NCBI GenBank assembly: GCA_003486945.1
Contig: DNFL01000040.1
Coordinates: forward strand, 1-19,334
Length of the DNA stretch: 19,334 nt
Reading direction: 5' to 3'
Source: Hyphomonas sp.
GTDB taxonomy: Bacteria; Pseudomonadota; Alphaproteobacteria; Caulobacterales; Hyphomonadaceae
Shown here: in pieces, positions 7,842 through 14,277 of the stretch
Numbering within the stretch: position 1 is the first letter of the stretch
How the letters are laid out: every line of letters begins with the position of its first letter
The notes under the pieces: generated by a model
Database searches by the model: none
Told to the model about the DNA's origin: nothing
What the model saw: the letters and a program-made list of their open reading frames with translations, nothing else
Made by a program: the position numbers and the translations under genes

Positions 7842-8264
7842 ATGTTCCAGAACCTGCAGACCCTGTTCAACAATCTCGGCCTGATCACCTGTGCGCTGGC
7901 GGTCGGCGCATCCTGGGTTGCCTCGATCGTTTCGCCCAATTGCAGCTTCGACAAGCTCACCGGCGCCCGCGCCGATGGGCATGTTCGCGAGCTCATCCAC
8001 CGCACCAGCCCGCAACTCGGCTTCCTGATGGCGGTTTCGGGCGGCCTGTTCATGCTGGGCAGCAGCTGGATAGCTGGTGTCATCTCATTCGTCGCCGCCT
8101 TCGGCTTCTATGCCACTCGCATGATGCTGGCTCCGAAAGAGGGCAAGAACCGGCCCGGCGTGAAAACGCGGCGCAAGGAGCAGCGCGGCACGTCGGTAAG
8201 CCTGTCGCTGATTTTCACGCTGACGGCGGTCATCGCCGCCATACTGGGGCTTTTCGGCCTCTAA
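7842..8264 (+). CDS. Unrecognised small membrane protein, three predicted TM segments
   Basis: A 140-aa protein I cannot assign to a family. Hydrophobic stretches lie at about residues 11-30 (GLITCALAVGASWVASIVS), 60-93 (LGFLMAVSGGLFMLGSSWIAGVISF and on) and 119-140 (VSLSLIFTLTAVIAAILGLF), with a basic hydrophilic loop (KEGKNRPGVKTRRKEQR) between the last two. This suggests an inner-membrane protein. The ATG at 7842 begins MFQNLQTLFNN; no strong Shine-Dalgarno sequence is visible. It is divergent from the CHAD gene (141-bp spacer, no clear motif) and convergent with another small membrane protein gene, whose stop it overlaps by 4 nt. Confidence 0.72.
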   Translation: MFQNLQTLFNNLGLITCALAVGASWVASIVSPNCSFDKLTGARADGHVRELIHRTSPQLGFLMAVSGGLFMLGSSWIAGVISFVAAFGFYATRMMLAPKEGKNRPGVKTRRKEQRGTSVSLSLIFTLTAVIAAILGLFGL

Positions 8265-8644
8265 CCTTTAATCAGCCAGAGGCAGCCCATCTCGTGCAGC
8301 TGGCGGAAGGCCACGCTGGACCGATCCGCTGCAGCGCGCGCGAGGCGCCCGGCCGTCTTGCGGTTCGCCGCCAGCATCAGCACGCAGATCAGCAAGCCCA
8401 CGCCGGCCATCCACCAGCCGACCACCATCGCGGCAATCACGCCCAGAAGGCAGGCGAGATAGGCGAGCGCGTCGAGCAGGCGCATGCGAATGTCGAGGAA
8501 CCTGCCGAACGGCTTCAGCAGCTCCGGCTGGCGGTGCAGCGCTTCGGCGTCGATGGCAAAGCGGGTTCCGGGCACGTTTTCATAGATCAGCGCCCGGGTC
8601 ATCCGGCCGCCATCATGCGGGTTCGGCTGTGTCGACAGGAACAT
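8261..8644 (-). CDS. Unrecognised small membrane protein, two predicted TM segments
   Basis: A 127-aa protein with no family I recognise. Two adjacent hydrophobic helices at about residues 57-95 (LLDALAYLACLLGVIAAMVV, then WWMAGVGLLICVLMLAANR) are flanked by polar ends, giving a hairpin-like inner-membrane topology. The ATG at 8644-8642 has a good ribosome-binding site (AGAAGGA, 8 nt away). The stop overlaps the convergent gene's stop in CTAA (8261-8264). The neighbouring membrane protein gene may act with it, but nothing in the sequence shows this. Confidence 0.72.
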   Translation of the reverse strand: MFLSTQPNPHDGGRMTRALIYENVPGTRFAIDAEALHRQPELLKPFGRFLDIRMRLLDALAYLACLLGVIAAMVVGWWMAGVGLLICVLMLAANRKTAGRLARAAADRSSVAFRQLHEMGCLWLIKG

Positions 8645-8845
8645 GGCAGAGTCCTTCTGTTTCGCCCCAGGCCCGCAATAATTAACAGCCGCCCGTCACC
8701 GCATTCTTCGCGCCACAGGTGAAAATCAATGCTTCATCAATACCTTGGGTTAACCCTCGGGAAATTGCGCGCGGCTGGCGAGGGCCATTGCCGGATCGAA
8801 ATCCCTGACTTACGCTGCACTGCAACATAAAGGGTCTGCAAAGCG
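8645..8845. promoter_or_regulatory. Divergent spacer upstream of phaZ
   Basis: This holds the 5' regions of phaZ and of the divergent small membrane protein gene. Visible elements are a perfect 10-bp palindrome GGGTTAACCC (8747-8756) and the 9-bp palindrome TGCACTGCA (8816-8824) just before the phaZ ribosome-binding site. TGC/GCA-type repeats are recognised by PhaR in other alphaproteobacteria (CTGC-N-GCAG style), so the second could be an operator. No convincing -35/-10 pair is seen. Confidence 0.3.
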
Positions 8846-10132
8846 ATGCTCTACTCCCTCGTTGAAATGAACCGCGTGGTGATGGCTCCGATGCGTCTTG
8901 CGGCGCGGGCCGGCCGGGCGGCGCTGGCATCGCCCCTGAACCCGCTGGGTCATACCAGCTACGGCAAATCGCTGAGCGCGATGGCCGACGTGTTCGAAAG
9001 CGCGACCCGATATTATGGCAAGCCAGAATGGCGCATCGACTCCGTTCGCATCAACAGCGTGCCGGTTCCGGTCACACCGACACCGGTCTGGCGCTCGCCC
9101 TGGTGCCAGCTGATCCATTTCCGCAAGGACCCGGACGTATTCGCCACCACACAGCGCAAGAACGCCTCGCCGCTGCCGCGTCTGCTGATCGTTGCGCCGC
9201 TGTCCGGTCACTATGCGACGCTGCTGCGCGGCACAGTCGAAGGCTTCCTCGAAACGCATGACGTCTACATCACCGACTGGTCGGACGCGCGCATGGCGCC
9301 GGTCTGGCTCGGCCGGTTTGACCTTGATGATTACATCGACCATGTCCGCCGTATGCTGACGGAACTCGGCGGCGGCGCACACGTGCTCGCCGTCTGCCAA
9401 CCTGGTCCGCCGGTGCTCGCGGCTATCTCGATGATGGCGGAAGACGGCGATCCGGCGCTCCCGGCCTCGATGACCTATATGGGCTCGCCGATCGATGCGC
9501 GCCGCTCGCCCACCGTACCGAACAAGCTCTCCGAAGAGCGCAGCTTCGACTGGTTCGAGCAGAACATGATCCACACCGTGCCGGCGCCCTATCCGGGCGT
9601 GCTGCGCCGCGTCTATCCGGGCTTCGTGCAACTGGCCTCGTTCATGAACATGAACTGGAACCGCCATGTCGACGCGCACTGGAAATTCTTCAACCACCTC
9701 GTCGGCGGCGACGGCGACAATGCCTCTCGGCACCGCGAGTTTTATGACGAATACCTCTCGGTGCTCGACCTGACGGAAGAGTTTTACCTGCAGACCATCC
9801 AGCGCGTCTTCCAAGAACACCACCTGCCGCGCGGCATCTACAAGTATCGCGGCGAGCGTCTCGTGAAGCCGTCCGCCATCCGCGACGTCGCGCTGATGAC
9901 CGTCGAAGGCGAGAAGGACGATATCTCCGGCATCGGCCAGACACAGGCAGCGCATGATATCTGCACCGGCATCCCGAAAGAGATGCAGACGGACTATATC
10001 CAGCCCGGCGTCGGACATTACGGCGTGTTCAACGGCTCGCGTTTCGAAACCGAGATCGCGCCGCGCGTCACACAGTTCACGCGCCGCTTCACCCGGCGCG
10101 AAGCCGAAGAAGTCGCTGCTGCAAAACACTAA
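8846..10132 (+). CDS. phaZ: Intracellular polyhydroxyalkanoate depolymerase (PhaZ)
   Basis: A 428-aa protein, typical length for the intracellular PHB depolymerase family, which mobilises storage polyester granules to hydroxybutyrate. The alpha/beta-hydrolase catalytic triad is visible in the form peculiar to this family: the nucleophile is cysteine (C184 in [15 protein letters not shown]) instead of serine, with Asp358/359 in [10 protein letters not shown] and His391 in [10 protein letters not shown]. The N-terminal [10 protein letters not shown] and the [12 protein letters not shown] block (142-154) are also typical. There is no signal peptide, so it is cytosolic and granule-associated. The ATG at 8846 follows AAAGGG at about 12 nt. 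The upstream 201-bp spacer contains TGCACTGCA, a TGC/GCA element that could be read by a PhaR-type repressor (weak). It shares a CTAA stop overlap with the convergent gene. Confidence 0.93.
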   Translation: MLYSLVEMNRVVMAPMRLAARAGRAALASPLNPLGHTSYGKSLSAMADVFESATRYYGKPEWRIDSVRINSVPVPVTPTPVWRSPWCQLIHFRKDPDVFATTQRKNASPLPRLLIVAPLSGHYATLLRGTVEGFLETHDVYITDWSDARMAPVWLGRFDLDDYIDHVRRMLTELGGGAHVLAVCQPGPPVLAAISMMAEDGDPALPASMTYMGSPIDARRSPTVPNKLSEERSFDWFEQNMIHTVPAPYPGVLRRVYPGFVQLASFMNMNWNRHVDAHWKFFNHLVGGDGDNASRHREFYDEYLSVLDLTEEFYLQTIQRVFQEHHLPRGIYKYRGERLVKPSAIRDVALMTVEGEKDDISGIGQTQAAHDICTGIPKEMQTDYIQPGVGHYGVFNGSRFETEIAPRVTQFTRRFTRREAEEVAAAKH

Positions 10133-11205
10133 GCCGCGTAGGGCAGGGCCGCGAAGTCGATCAGCTCGATTTCCGGCGTGAGATGGCCTTCGCGGTGCGG
10201 TTCGTCTTGTGCGAGCGCGGTGGAGAGATATTTCTTGTTGCAGTCGCTGAACACGGTCGCAACCACTGCGTCCGGTCCCAGTCTCTCTGCCGCCATCAGC
10301 GCGCCGATCAGGTTCGCGCCAGATGAAATGCCGACCGCCAGCCCGAATTCACGCGCGAGGCGCTGCGCCATGCGGACGGCGTCGCCGTCAGACACCGAGA
10401 TCACTTCATTCAGTTCACGGAAGTTCACCAGCGCCGGGATGAAATCATCCGAGATGCCCTGAATGCGGTGGCTGCCCACCTTGTGCCCGGTCGAAAGTGT
10501 CGGCGACTCCTTCGGTTCCAGCGGATGGATGCGCACTTCCGGAAGGGATGCGCGCAGCGCGCCGCCCACGCCCATCACCGTGCCGCCCGTGCCAACGCCG
10601 GCCACGAATGCGTCCGGCTTCAGTCCAAGACGCGCAAGCTGCGCCAGCAATTCCGGGCCTGTCGTTTCAAAGTGCGCGCGGGCATTGTCGCAGTTCGAAA
10701 ACTGGCAGGGCAGGAACACATCGCCCCGGCCGGCGGCGAGCTCTTCAGTCGCGGCAATCGCGCCAAGGAATCCGCCCTGTTCGCGGCTGAGCAGATTGAG
10801 GCGCGCACCAAAGCTGCGCAGCAGGCATTTGCGCTCTTCGCTCATCCAGTCCGGCATGAAGATCTCGACCGGATGACCGAGCGCGCGTCCGAGCGCGGCG
10901 AGCGCGATGCCGGCATTGCCGCTCGTCGCTTCGGCAATCGTGTCGCCCGGCTGCAGCGAACCGGACCGGTAGGCGCGCGTCAGGATCGACAGCGCCATTC
11001 GGTCCTTGATCGAGCCGGTGAAATTGTAATGCTCGGCCTTGGCATGGATCACACGCTCCCGGCCACGAAAGCGCAGGCGGATAGACACCAGCGGCGTGCG
11101 CCCGATCAGGCCTGCAAGGCCCTTGAGGCAAGAAGGCTCCCTGCCGGGGTGGGGGGCGGCAGGGAGCGGGCTGGCCGAAGCGCTCCGAATATGCGGGAGG
11201 GACAT
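10129..11205 (-). CDS. PLP-dependent cysteine synthase family protein
   Basis: A 358-aa fold-type II PLP enzyme. Canonical members make L-cysteine from O-acetylserine and sulfide. Visible features are the PLP lysine K67 in [12 protein letters not shown], the substrate loop TSGNAG (94-99), the phosphate-binding GTGGT (205-209) and the SSGAN segment (294-298). The first about 27 residues are an extra Pro/Ser-rich tail before the usual GRTPLV region. The ATG at 11205 has a good ribosome-binding site (AGGAG, 6 nt). The gene is divergent from a DecR-like Lrp regulator, pointing to cysteine as substrate or product. The TGSIKDR lysine loop and [10 protein letters not shown] end differ from textbook CysK, so a related activity such as cysteine desulfhydration or another beta-replacement cannot be excluded. 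The stop overlaps that of phaZ by 4 nt. Confidence 0.87.
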   Translation of the reverse strand: MSLPHIRSASASPLPAAPHPGREPSCLKGLAGLIGRTPLVSIRLRFRGRERVIHAKAEHYNFTGSIKDRMALSILTRAYRSGSLQPGDTIAEATSGNAGIALAALGRALGHPVEIFMPDWMSEERKCLLRSFGARLNLLSREQGGFLGAIAATEELAAGRGDVFLPCQFSNCDNARAHFETTGPELLAQLARLGLKPDAFVAGVGTGGTVMGVGGALRASLPEVRIHPLEPKESPTLSTGHKVGSHRIQGISDDFIPALVNFRELNEVISVSDGDAVRMAQRLAREFGLAVGISSGANLIGALMAAERLGPDAVVATVFSDCNKKYLSTALAQDEPHREGHLTPEIELIDFAALPYAA

Positions 11206-11250
11206 CCAACGCTCCTGGTCAACTCCGATAAAGTCTCACAGCGGGTTTCA

Positions 11251-11268
11251 AAATTCATGTCGGAATTT
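11251..11268. promoter_or_regulatory. Candidate Lrp-family operator between divergent genes
   Basis: AAATTCATGTCGGAATTT has perfect 6-bp inverted arms AAATTC/GAATTT with a 6-bp spacer. It lies in the 110-bp spacer between the cysteine-synthase-family gene and the Lrp/AsnC regulator. AT-rich imperfect palindromes of this size are typical Lrp/AsnC sites. A further self-complementary AAAATTTT lies at 11293-11300. Assignment to this regulator is inferred from position. Confidence 0.4.
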
Positions 11269-11315
11269 CGGAGAAAACGTATTCAAGCGATCAAAATTTT
11301 CGTCTAGAAATCAGA

Positions 11316-11777
11316 ATGACCGAAAATATTGATGATACAGACCGCCTCATCCTCCGGGCCCTGCAGGCGGATGCTAGCGAATCGCTGGAGGCGCTCGCGG
11401 CGCGGGCGAACATTTCGGTGAATACCTGCTGGCGGCGGGTGAAGCGGTTGGAAGAGAGCGGCCTGCTGATGCGCCGGGTCGCGCTGGTCGATCCGGAGAA
11501 GGCGGGGCTCGGGCAGACGGTGTTTGTTGCGATCCGCACACGCGACCATTCTGCGGGCTGGCTTGAACGGTTTGCGAAAACTGTGCGGGCGATCCCGGAA
11601 GTCATCGAATTCTACCGCATGGCCGGGGATGTGGATTACCTGCTGAAAGTGCAGGTCGCGAGTGTGCGCGACTATGACCGCGTCTATCGCCAGCTGATCA
11701 CGCGCATCGACCTTGCCGATGTCAGCGCAACCTTCGCGATGGAGTGTATCAAGAACACGACGGAGCTTCCGCTCTGA
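11316..11777 (+). CDS. Lrp/AsnC family regulator, DecR (YbaO)-like
   Basis: A 153-aa DNA-binding regulator. Residues 4-52 form the AsnC-type helix-turn-helix (IDDTDRLILRALQADAS, then LEALAARANISVNTCWRRVKRL). Residues about 65-145 are the RAM ligand domain, with MAGDVDYLLKVQV. The overall pattern closely tracks E. coli DecR/YbaO as I recall it (shared VALxDPEKxGLG, a HHS/DHSxxW segment, FAMExIKxTTxLP at the end). DecR senses excess cysteine and switches on cysteine detoxification. The divergent neighbour is a cysteine-synthase-family gene, so the same signal is plausible here. No strong Shine-Dalgarno sequence precedes the ATG. The 3' end overlaps a convergent 50-aa gene by 29 nt. Confidence 0.9.
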   Translation: MTENIDDTDRLILRALQADASESLEALAARANISVNTCWRRVKRLEESGLLMRRVALVDPEKAGLGQTVFVAIRTRDHSAGWLERFAKTVRAIPEVIEFYRMAGDVDYLLKVQVASVRDYDRVYRQLITRIDLADVSATFAMECIKNTTELPL

Positions 11778-11901
11778 TCTCGCATTTTGCCTCCGCCTGT
11801 GTTCGCTCGAATTTCAGAACGGAAGGATAGGCCAGAAAGGTGACCACAAGCGCCCCGATGGCCGCGCCGATCACTTCCCGCATTCCTCTCGACAGTTTCA
11901 T
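11749..11901 (-). CDS. 50-aa single-pass membrane microprotein
   Basis: A short frame of 50 codons (MKLSRGMREVIGAAIGALVV and on), with one predicted transmembrane helix at about residues 10-28, a basic N-terminus and a polar tail containing C40 and C49. The ATG at 11901-11899 follows a near-perfect Shine-Dalgarno GGAGGAG by 7 nt, much stronger than for most genes here. Its last 29 nt overlap the 3' end of the convergent Lrp-type gene. The Shine-Dalgarno sequence forms the 3' arm of a 7-bp hairpin (11909-11928). It lies downstream of the ZIP gene on the same strand, so it could be the last gene of that transcript. I know no family. An inner-membrane microprotein, perhaps acting on the transporter, is only a suggestion. 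Confidence 0.5.
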   Translation of the reverse strand: MKLSRGMREVIGAAIGALVVTFLAYPSVLKFERTQAEAKCEIRAEAPSCS

Positions 11902-11908
11902 TGCCAGT

Positions 11909-11928
11909 CTCCTCCGTCCCTGGAGGAG
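11909..11928 (-). promoter_or_regulatory. Hairpin sequestering the Shine-Dalgarno of the 50-aa gene
   Basis: On the minus strand CTCCTCC-AGGGAC-GGAGGAG gives a 7-bp perfect stem with a 6-nt loop, and the 3' arm is exactly the Shine-Dalgarno of the gene starting at 11901. The 5' arm is thus an anti-Shine-Dalgarno sequence. This would reduce translation unless opened. It may instead be a chance result of one purine-rich tract facing a pyrimidine-rich one. Confidence 0.45.
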
Positions 11929-11961
11929 GAAGGTGCAATCGCTGTGCCGTCCGCGTTAAGG

Positions 11962-12786
11962 TTAGGGATTGCCCCGATAGACGCTGAAATCCGGACGCAC
12001 GTGTTCATGGTCCTCGTGGTCGGCATGGTCCTGATGGTGCTGGTGATCATGGCCGGGCAAGGGCAGCGTCTCTATGATCAGCGCAAAGACGATCCCGGAC
12101 GCCAGCGCCGCAATCCCGCGTCCGGGCGAAACTTCCGTCAGCGGCTTCATCATCGGTCCGGTGGCGACATAGATCAGCAGACCGGCCGAGACGGCGTAGA
12201 GTGCCGCGATTGTTTCCGCGCCGAGGCCGGTCACGAACACACCGGAAACAAGCGCGCCGAGCGGCGTCGTTGCCCCCGCCGCCAGGAAAGCCCAGATCAG
12301 CGCCTCACGCAACCTGAAACCATGCCGCGAAAGGATTGCAAACGCGATTATACCTTCGGCAAACTCGTGCATGATCAGCCCGACCGAGGCATAGACGCCT
12401 GACGCAAAGCTCGCCGCGAAAGCGACGGAATAGATCACGCCGTCAAAGAAGGAATGCACGGCAACGGCCATCAGCGGTGTGATCGCCTCGGCGCGGGCCT
12501 GCGTGTTGTGGCCTTCCGGCAGGAAGGTGCGCACGGCGAAGCTGAGGAGAAGCCCGGCAAAGAATCCGCCGAGCAGGAACTTCGCCGCATCATGCCCGGC
12601 AGCAAGCGCTTCAGGCACGACATGCAACAGGCACAGCGTGATCAGCATGCCGCCGGCGGACAGTGCGAACAGGCCGGACTGGCGCGCCGACCAGTCGCTG
12701 CGCAGCGCCACGGCGATCAGGCCGAGCGAAGTGACAACAGCAGCGATGAGGCCAAAGGAAAAAGAGGCCTGCAGGGAGATCGGCAT
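11962..12786 (-). CDS. ZIP family metal (zinc) transporter with His-rich C-terminal tail
   Basis: A 274-aa polytopic inner-membrane protein of the ZIP family, with about seven or eight hydrophobic segments. Metal-site residues are visible: H111 and D115 in VHSFFDGVIYSVAF (TM4), and H140-E141/E144 in MHEFAEGIIAF (TM5). ZIP proteins import Zn(II) and sometimes other divalent metals. Unusually, the metal-binding cluster is at the very C-terminus (residues 246-262, HDHQHHQDHADHEDHEH), while the usual His-rich loop between TM3 and TM4 has only one His. The ATG at 12786 lacks a clear ribosome-binding site. The gene is divergent from a His/Asp-rich DUF2796 lipoprotein gene, and the 155-bp spacer holds an AT-rich palindrome of metalloregulator type. 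Zinc is the most likely substrate, from family and context. Confidence 0.9.
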   Translation of the reverse strand: MPISLQASFSFGLIAAVVTSLGLIAVALRSDWSARQSGLFALSAGGMLITLCLLHVVPEALAAGHDAAKFLLGGFFAGLLLSFAVRTFLPEGHNTQARAEAITPLMAVAVHSFFDGVIYSVAFAASFASGVYASVGLIMHEFAEGIIAFAILSRHGFRLREALIWAFLAAGATTPLGALVSGVFVTGLGAETIAALYAVSAGLLIYVATGPMMKPLTEVSPGRGIAALASGIVFALIIETLPLPGHDHQHHQDHADHEDHEHVRPDFSVYRGNP

Positions 12787-12859
12787 GAGGCGGGCGGTTC
12801 CGTGAATATCGACAGGAAGCGGCTGGAAGACGGGTCGCCCGGCGCTTGCGAAAAGTGTT

Positions 12860-12874
12860 ATAATGTTTCATTAT
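12860..12874. promoter_or_regulatory. Candidate Zur/Fur-family palindrome in the zinc-island spacer
   Basis: ATAATG-TTT-CATTAT is a perfect 6+3+6 palindrome embedded in GTGTTATAATGTTTC. It lies between the divergent ZIP gene and the DUF2796 operon. Fur-family zinc regulators bind AT-rich palindromes of the TGTTATA type. A consensus -10 hexamer TATAAT (12859-12864) overlaps the left arm, so binding would block a promoter. Whether the regulator is Zur is inferred from the gene content. Confidence 0.4.
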
Positions 12875-12885
12875 TGACTTGGCGA

Positions 12886-12899
12886 GCGGAAATTTCCGC
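12886..12899. repeat. Perfect 14-bp palindrome upstream of the DUF2796 gene
   Basis: GCGGAAATTTCCGC is its own reverse complement. It lies 12 bp after the AT-rich palindrome and 42 bp before the DUF2796 start codon, so it is probably in the 5' leader or a second operator. I do not recognise the binding protein. Confidence 0.4.
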
Positions 12900-12941
12900 G
12901 CAGACCTGTTTTCCACTGTCCCACCTGTCCCGGAGCCTCCC

Positions 12942-13574
12942 ATGCTGCTGTCCCGAACTTCTGTCCTCGCTCTGGTCGCGTCCGCTGGCCTTGCTGTTCT
13001 GTCTGCATGCGGCGCCAGCGATACGCCGGCCCAGCAACCCGCGCCGGTTGAGGAGCCGGAAGTGCAGGCGGAAACTGCTGAAGAGGAACATACCGAAGAC
13101 GCGGATGCGCACGAGGGCGAAACCGAGGCGGAGGATCACGACCATGACCATGATCATGAAGCCAGCGGCGCCGGGGTAGCGCATGTGCACGGGGTCGGTG
13201 ATCTGGCGCTGAGCTGGGAAGGCAGCAAGCTGACGGGCGAGCTGATTTCGCCGCTGGCGAATTTCGGTCTTTCGGAAGCGGAAGGTGTGATCAGCGATGC
13301 GGTGCTGGCCGAGCTGCCGGGGCTGGTGATGATCACGGGCGGTAACTGCGTGGCGGAGCCGCCGGTTGCCAAGGTCGACAAGTCGAGCGGACACACCGAT
13401 GCGCACGTCGATCTGGCCTGGAACTGTGCAGCGCCTTCAGGGGTTTCCTCCGTGACGTTCTCGGGTTTTACAGCTTTTTCCAGCTTTGAGCGGGTCAACG
13501 CGATCTACCTGACCGACGCCGTCCAGAAGGCGGGCGAACTGTCGCCTTCCTCGCCGAGCCTTTCCCTGAAATAA
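12942..13574 (+). CDS. DUF2796 family zinc-binding lipoprotein (ZrgA-like)
   Basis: A 210-aa lipoprotein: signal sequence with lipobox L20-S21-A22-C23. It is followed by an acidic Pro/Glu/His linker (residues about 30-75) with a metal-chelating run EDHDHDHDHE, then HVHG (81-84), which opens the DUF2796 domain. Further family-like features are C136 and C162, which could pair, HTDAHVDLAWNC (151-162), and a C-terminal FTAFSSFERVNAIYL segment. In Vibrio cholerae the DUF2796 protein ZrgA is the periplasmic zinc binder of a zinc-uptake operon (recalled). The ATG at 12942 has CGGAG 7 nt upstream; the open frame upstream of it has no signal-like start. It is the first gene of a run with an ABC ATPase 7 nt downstream, and probably captures zinc for the permease. 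Confidence 0.85.
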   Translation: MLLSRTSVLALVASAGLAVLSACGASDTPAQQPAPVEEPEVQAETAEEEHTEDADAHEGETEAEDHDHDHDHEASGAGVAHVHGVGDLALSWEGSKLTGELISPLANFGLSEAEGVISDAVLAELPGLVMITGGNCVAEPPVAKVDKSSGHTDAHVDLAWNCAAPSGVSSVTFSGFTAFSSFERVNAIYLTDAVQKAGELSPSSPSLSLK

Positions 13575-13581
13575 GTCGGTC

Positions 13582-14277
13582 ATGACCGACACTGTTATTG
13601 GCATCGAGAATGTCCGGTTCGCCTGGGCGCGCGGGCCGGAGGTTCTGGACATTCCGGCCTTCTCGCTGGCGCGCGGAGAGCGCGTGTTCCTGAAAGGGCC
13701 GTCGGGTTCCGGCAAGTCGACCCTGCTTGGCCTGATCGCCGGCGTTCTGGCGCCGCAGGCGGGAACGATCCGGGTGCTGGATCAGGATATGGGCGCCTTG
13801 TCGGCGGCGAAGCGCGACAAGCTGCGGGCCGATCATGTCGGGGTGATATTCCAGATGTTCAATCTGGTGCCATATCTCTCGGTGACCGGGAATGTGCTTC
13901 TGCCGCTGCGCTTTTCCTCTGCGCGCCGGAAGGCGGCGGGGGCGGATGCGGAAGGGGAGGCGCGGCGTCTGCTCGCGCGCCTCGGATTGACGGATGAAGC
14001 GCTGCTCAGCCGGCGGGTGTCGGACCTTTCGGTCGGCCAGCAGCAGCGGGTTGCCGCGGCGCGCGCGTTGATCGGGGCACCGGACCTGATCATCGCGGAC
14101 GAGCCGACGTCGGCGCTCGATGCCGATGCGCGCGACCGGTTCATTTCGCTGCTTTCGGAAGAAGTCGAACGCTCCGGCGCAAGCCTGTTGTTCGTCAGCC
14201 ATGACGCGAGCCTTGCGCCGCTGTTCACGCGCGCGGTCGATCTTTCCGCCATCAACCGGGCAGGGGTAACGGCATGA
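13582..14277 (+). CDS. ABC transporter ATP-binding protein (MacB/LolD type)
   Basis: A 231-aa ABC ATPase with every motif in place: Walker A GPSGSGKST (39-47), Q-loop Q91 in GVIFQMFNL, signature LSVGQQQ (149-155), Walker B LIIADEP (169-175) and H-loop H207 in VSHD. The Q-loop FQMFNLVPYLSVTGNV is typical of the FtsE/LolD/MacB branch, whose permeases are mechanotransmission-type and which do not import through a channel as ZnuBC does. It starts 7 nt after the DUF2796 stop and ends in an ATGA overlap with the permease start, so the three genes are one operon. By analogy to the Zrg system it energises zinc acquisition; the actual mechanism is unknown. Confidence 0.93.
   Translation: MTDTVIGIENVRFAWARGPEVLDIPAFSLARGERVFLKGPSGSGKSTLLGLIAGVLAPQAGTIRVLDQDMGALSAAKRDKLRADHVGVIFQMFNLVPYLSVTGNVLLPLRFSSARRKAAGADAEGEARRLLARLGLTDEALLSRRVSDLSVGQQQRVAAARALIGAPDLIIADEPTSALDADARDRFISLLSEEVERSGASLLFVSHDASLAPLFTRAVDLSAINRAGVTA

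Noticed and set aside
8729..8830. A 33-codon plus-strand frame upstream of phaZ, preceded by AGGTGA
   Set aside because: Its composition is not protein-like and it covers the likely phaZ promoter. A leader peptide cannot be excluded, but nothing supports it beyond the ribosome-site match.
8810..10129. A 439-aa open frame on the minus strand opposite phaZ
   Set aside because: It is an antisense shadow of a confidently assigned gene in high-GC DNA. It is Arg/His/Asp-rich with no domain, and the phaZ catalytic motifs explain the sequence.
13124..13165. Possible short tandem repeat of His/Asp codons in the DUF2796 gene
   Set aside because: The GACCATGACCATGATCAT run simply encodes the metal-binding Asp-His stretch; it is short and not a variable repeat by itself.
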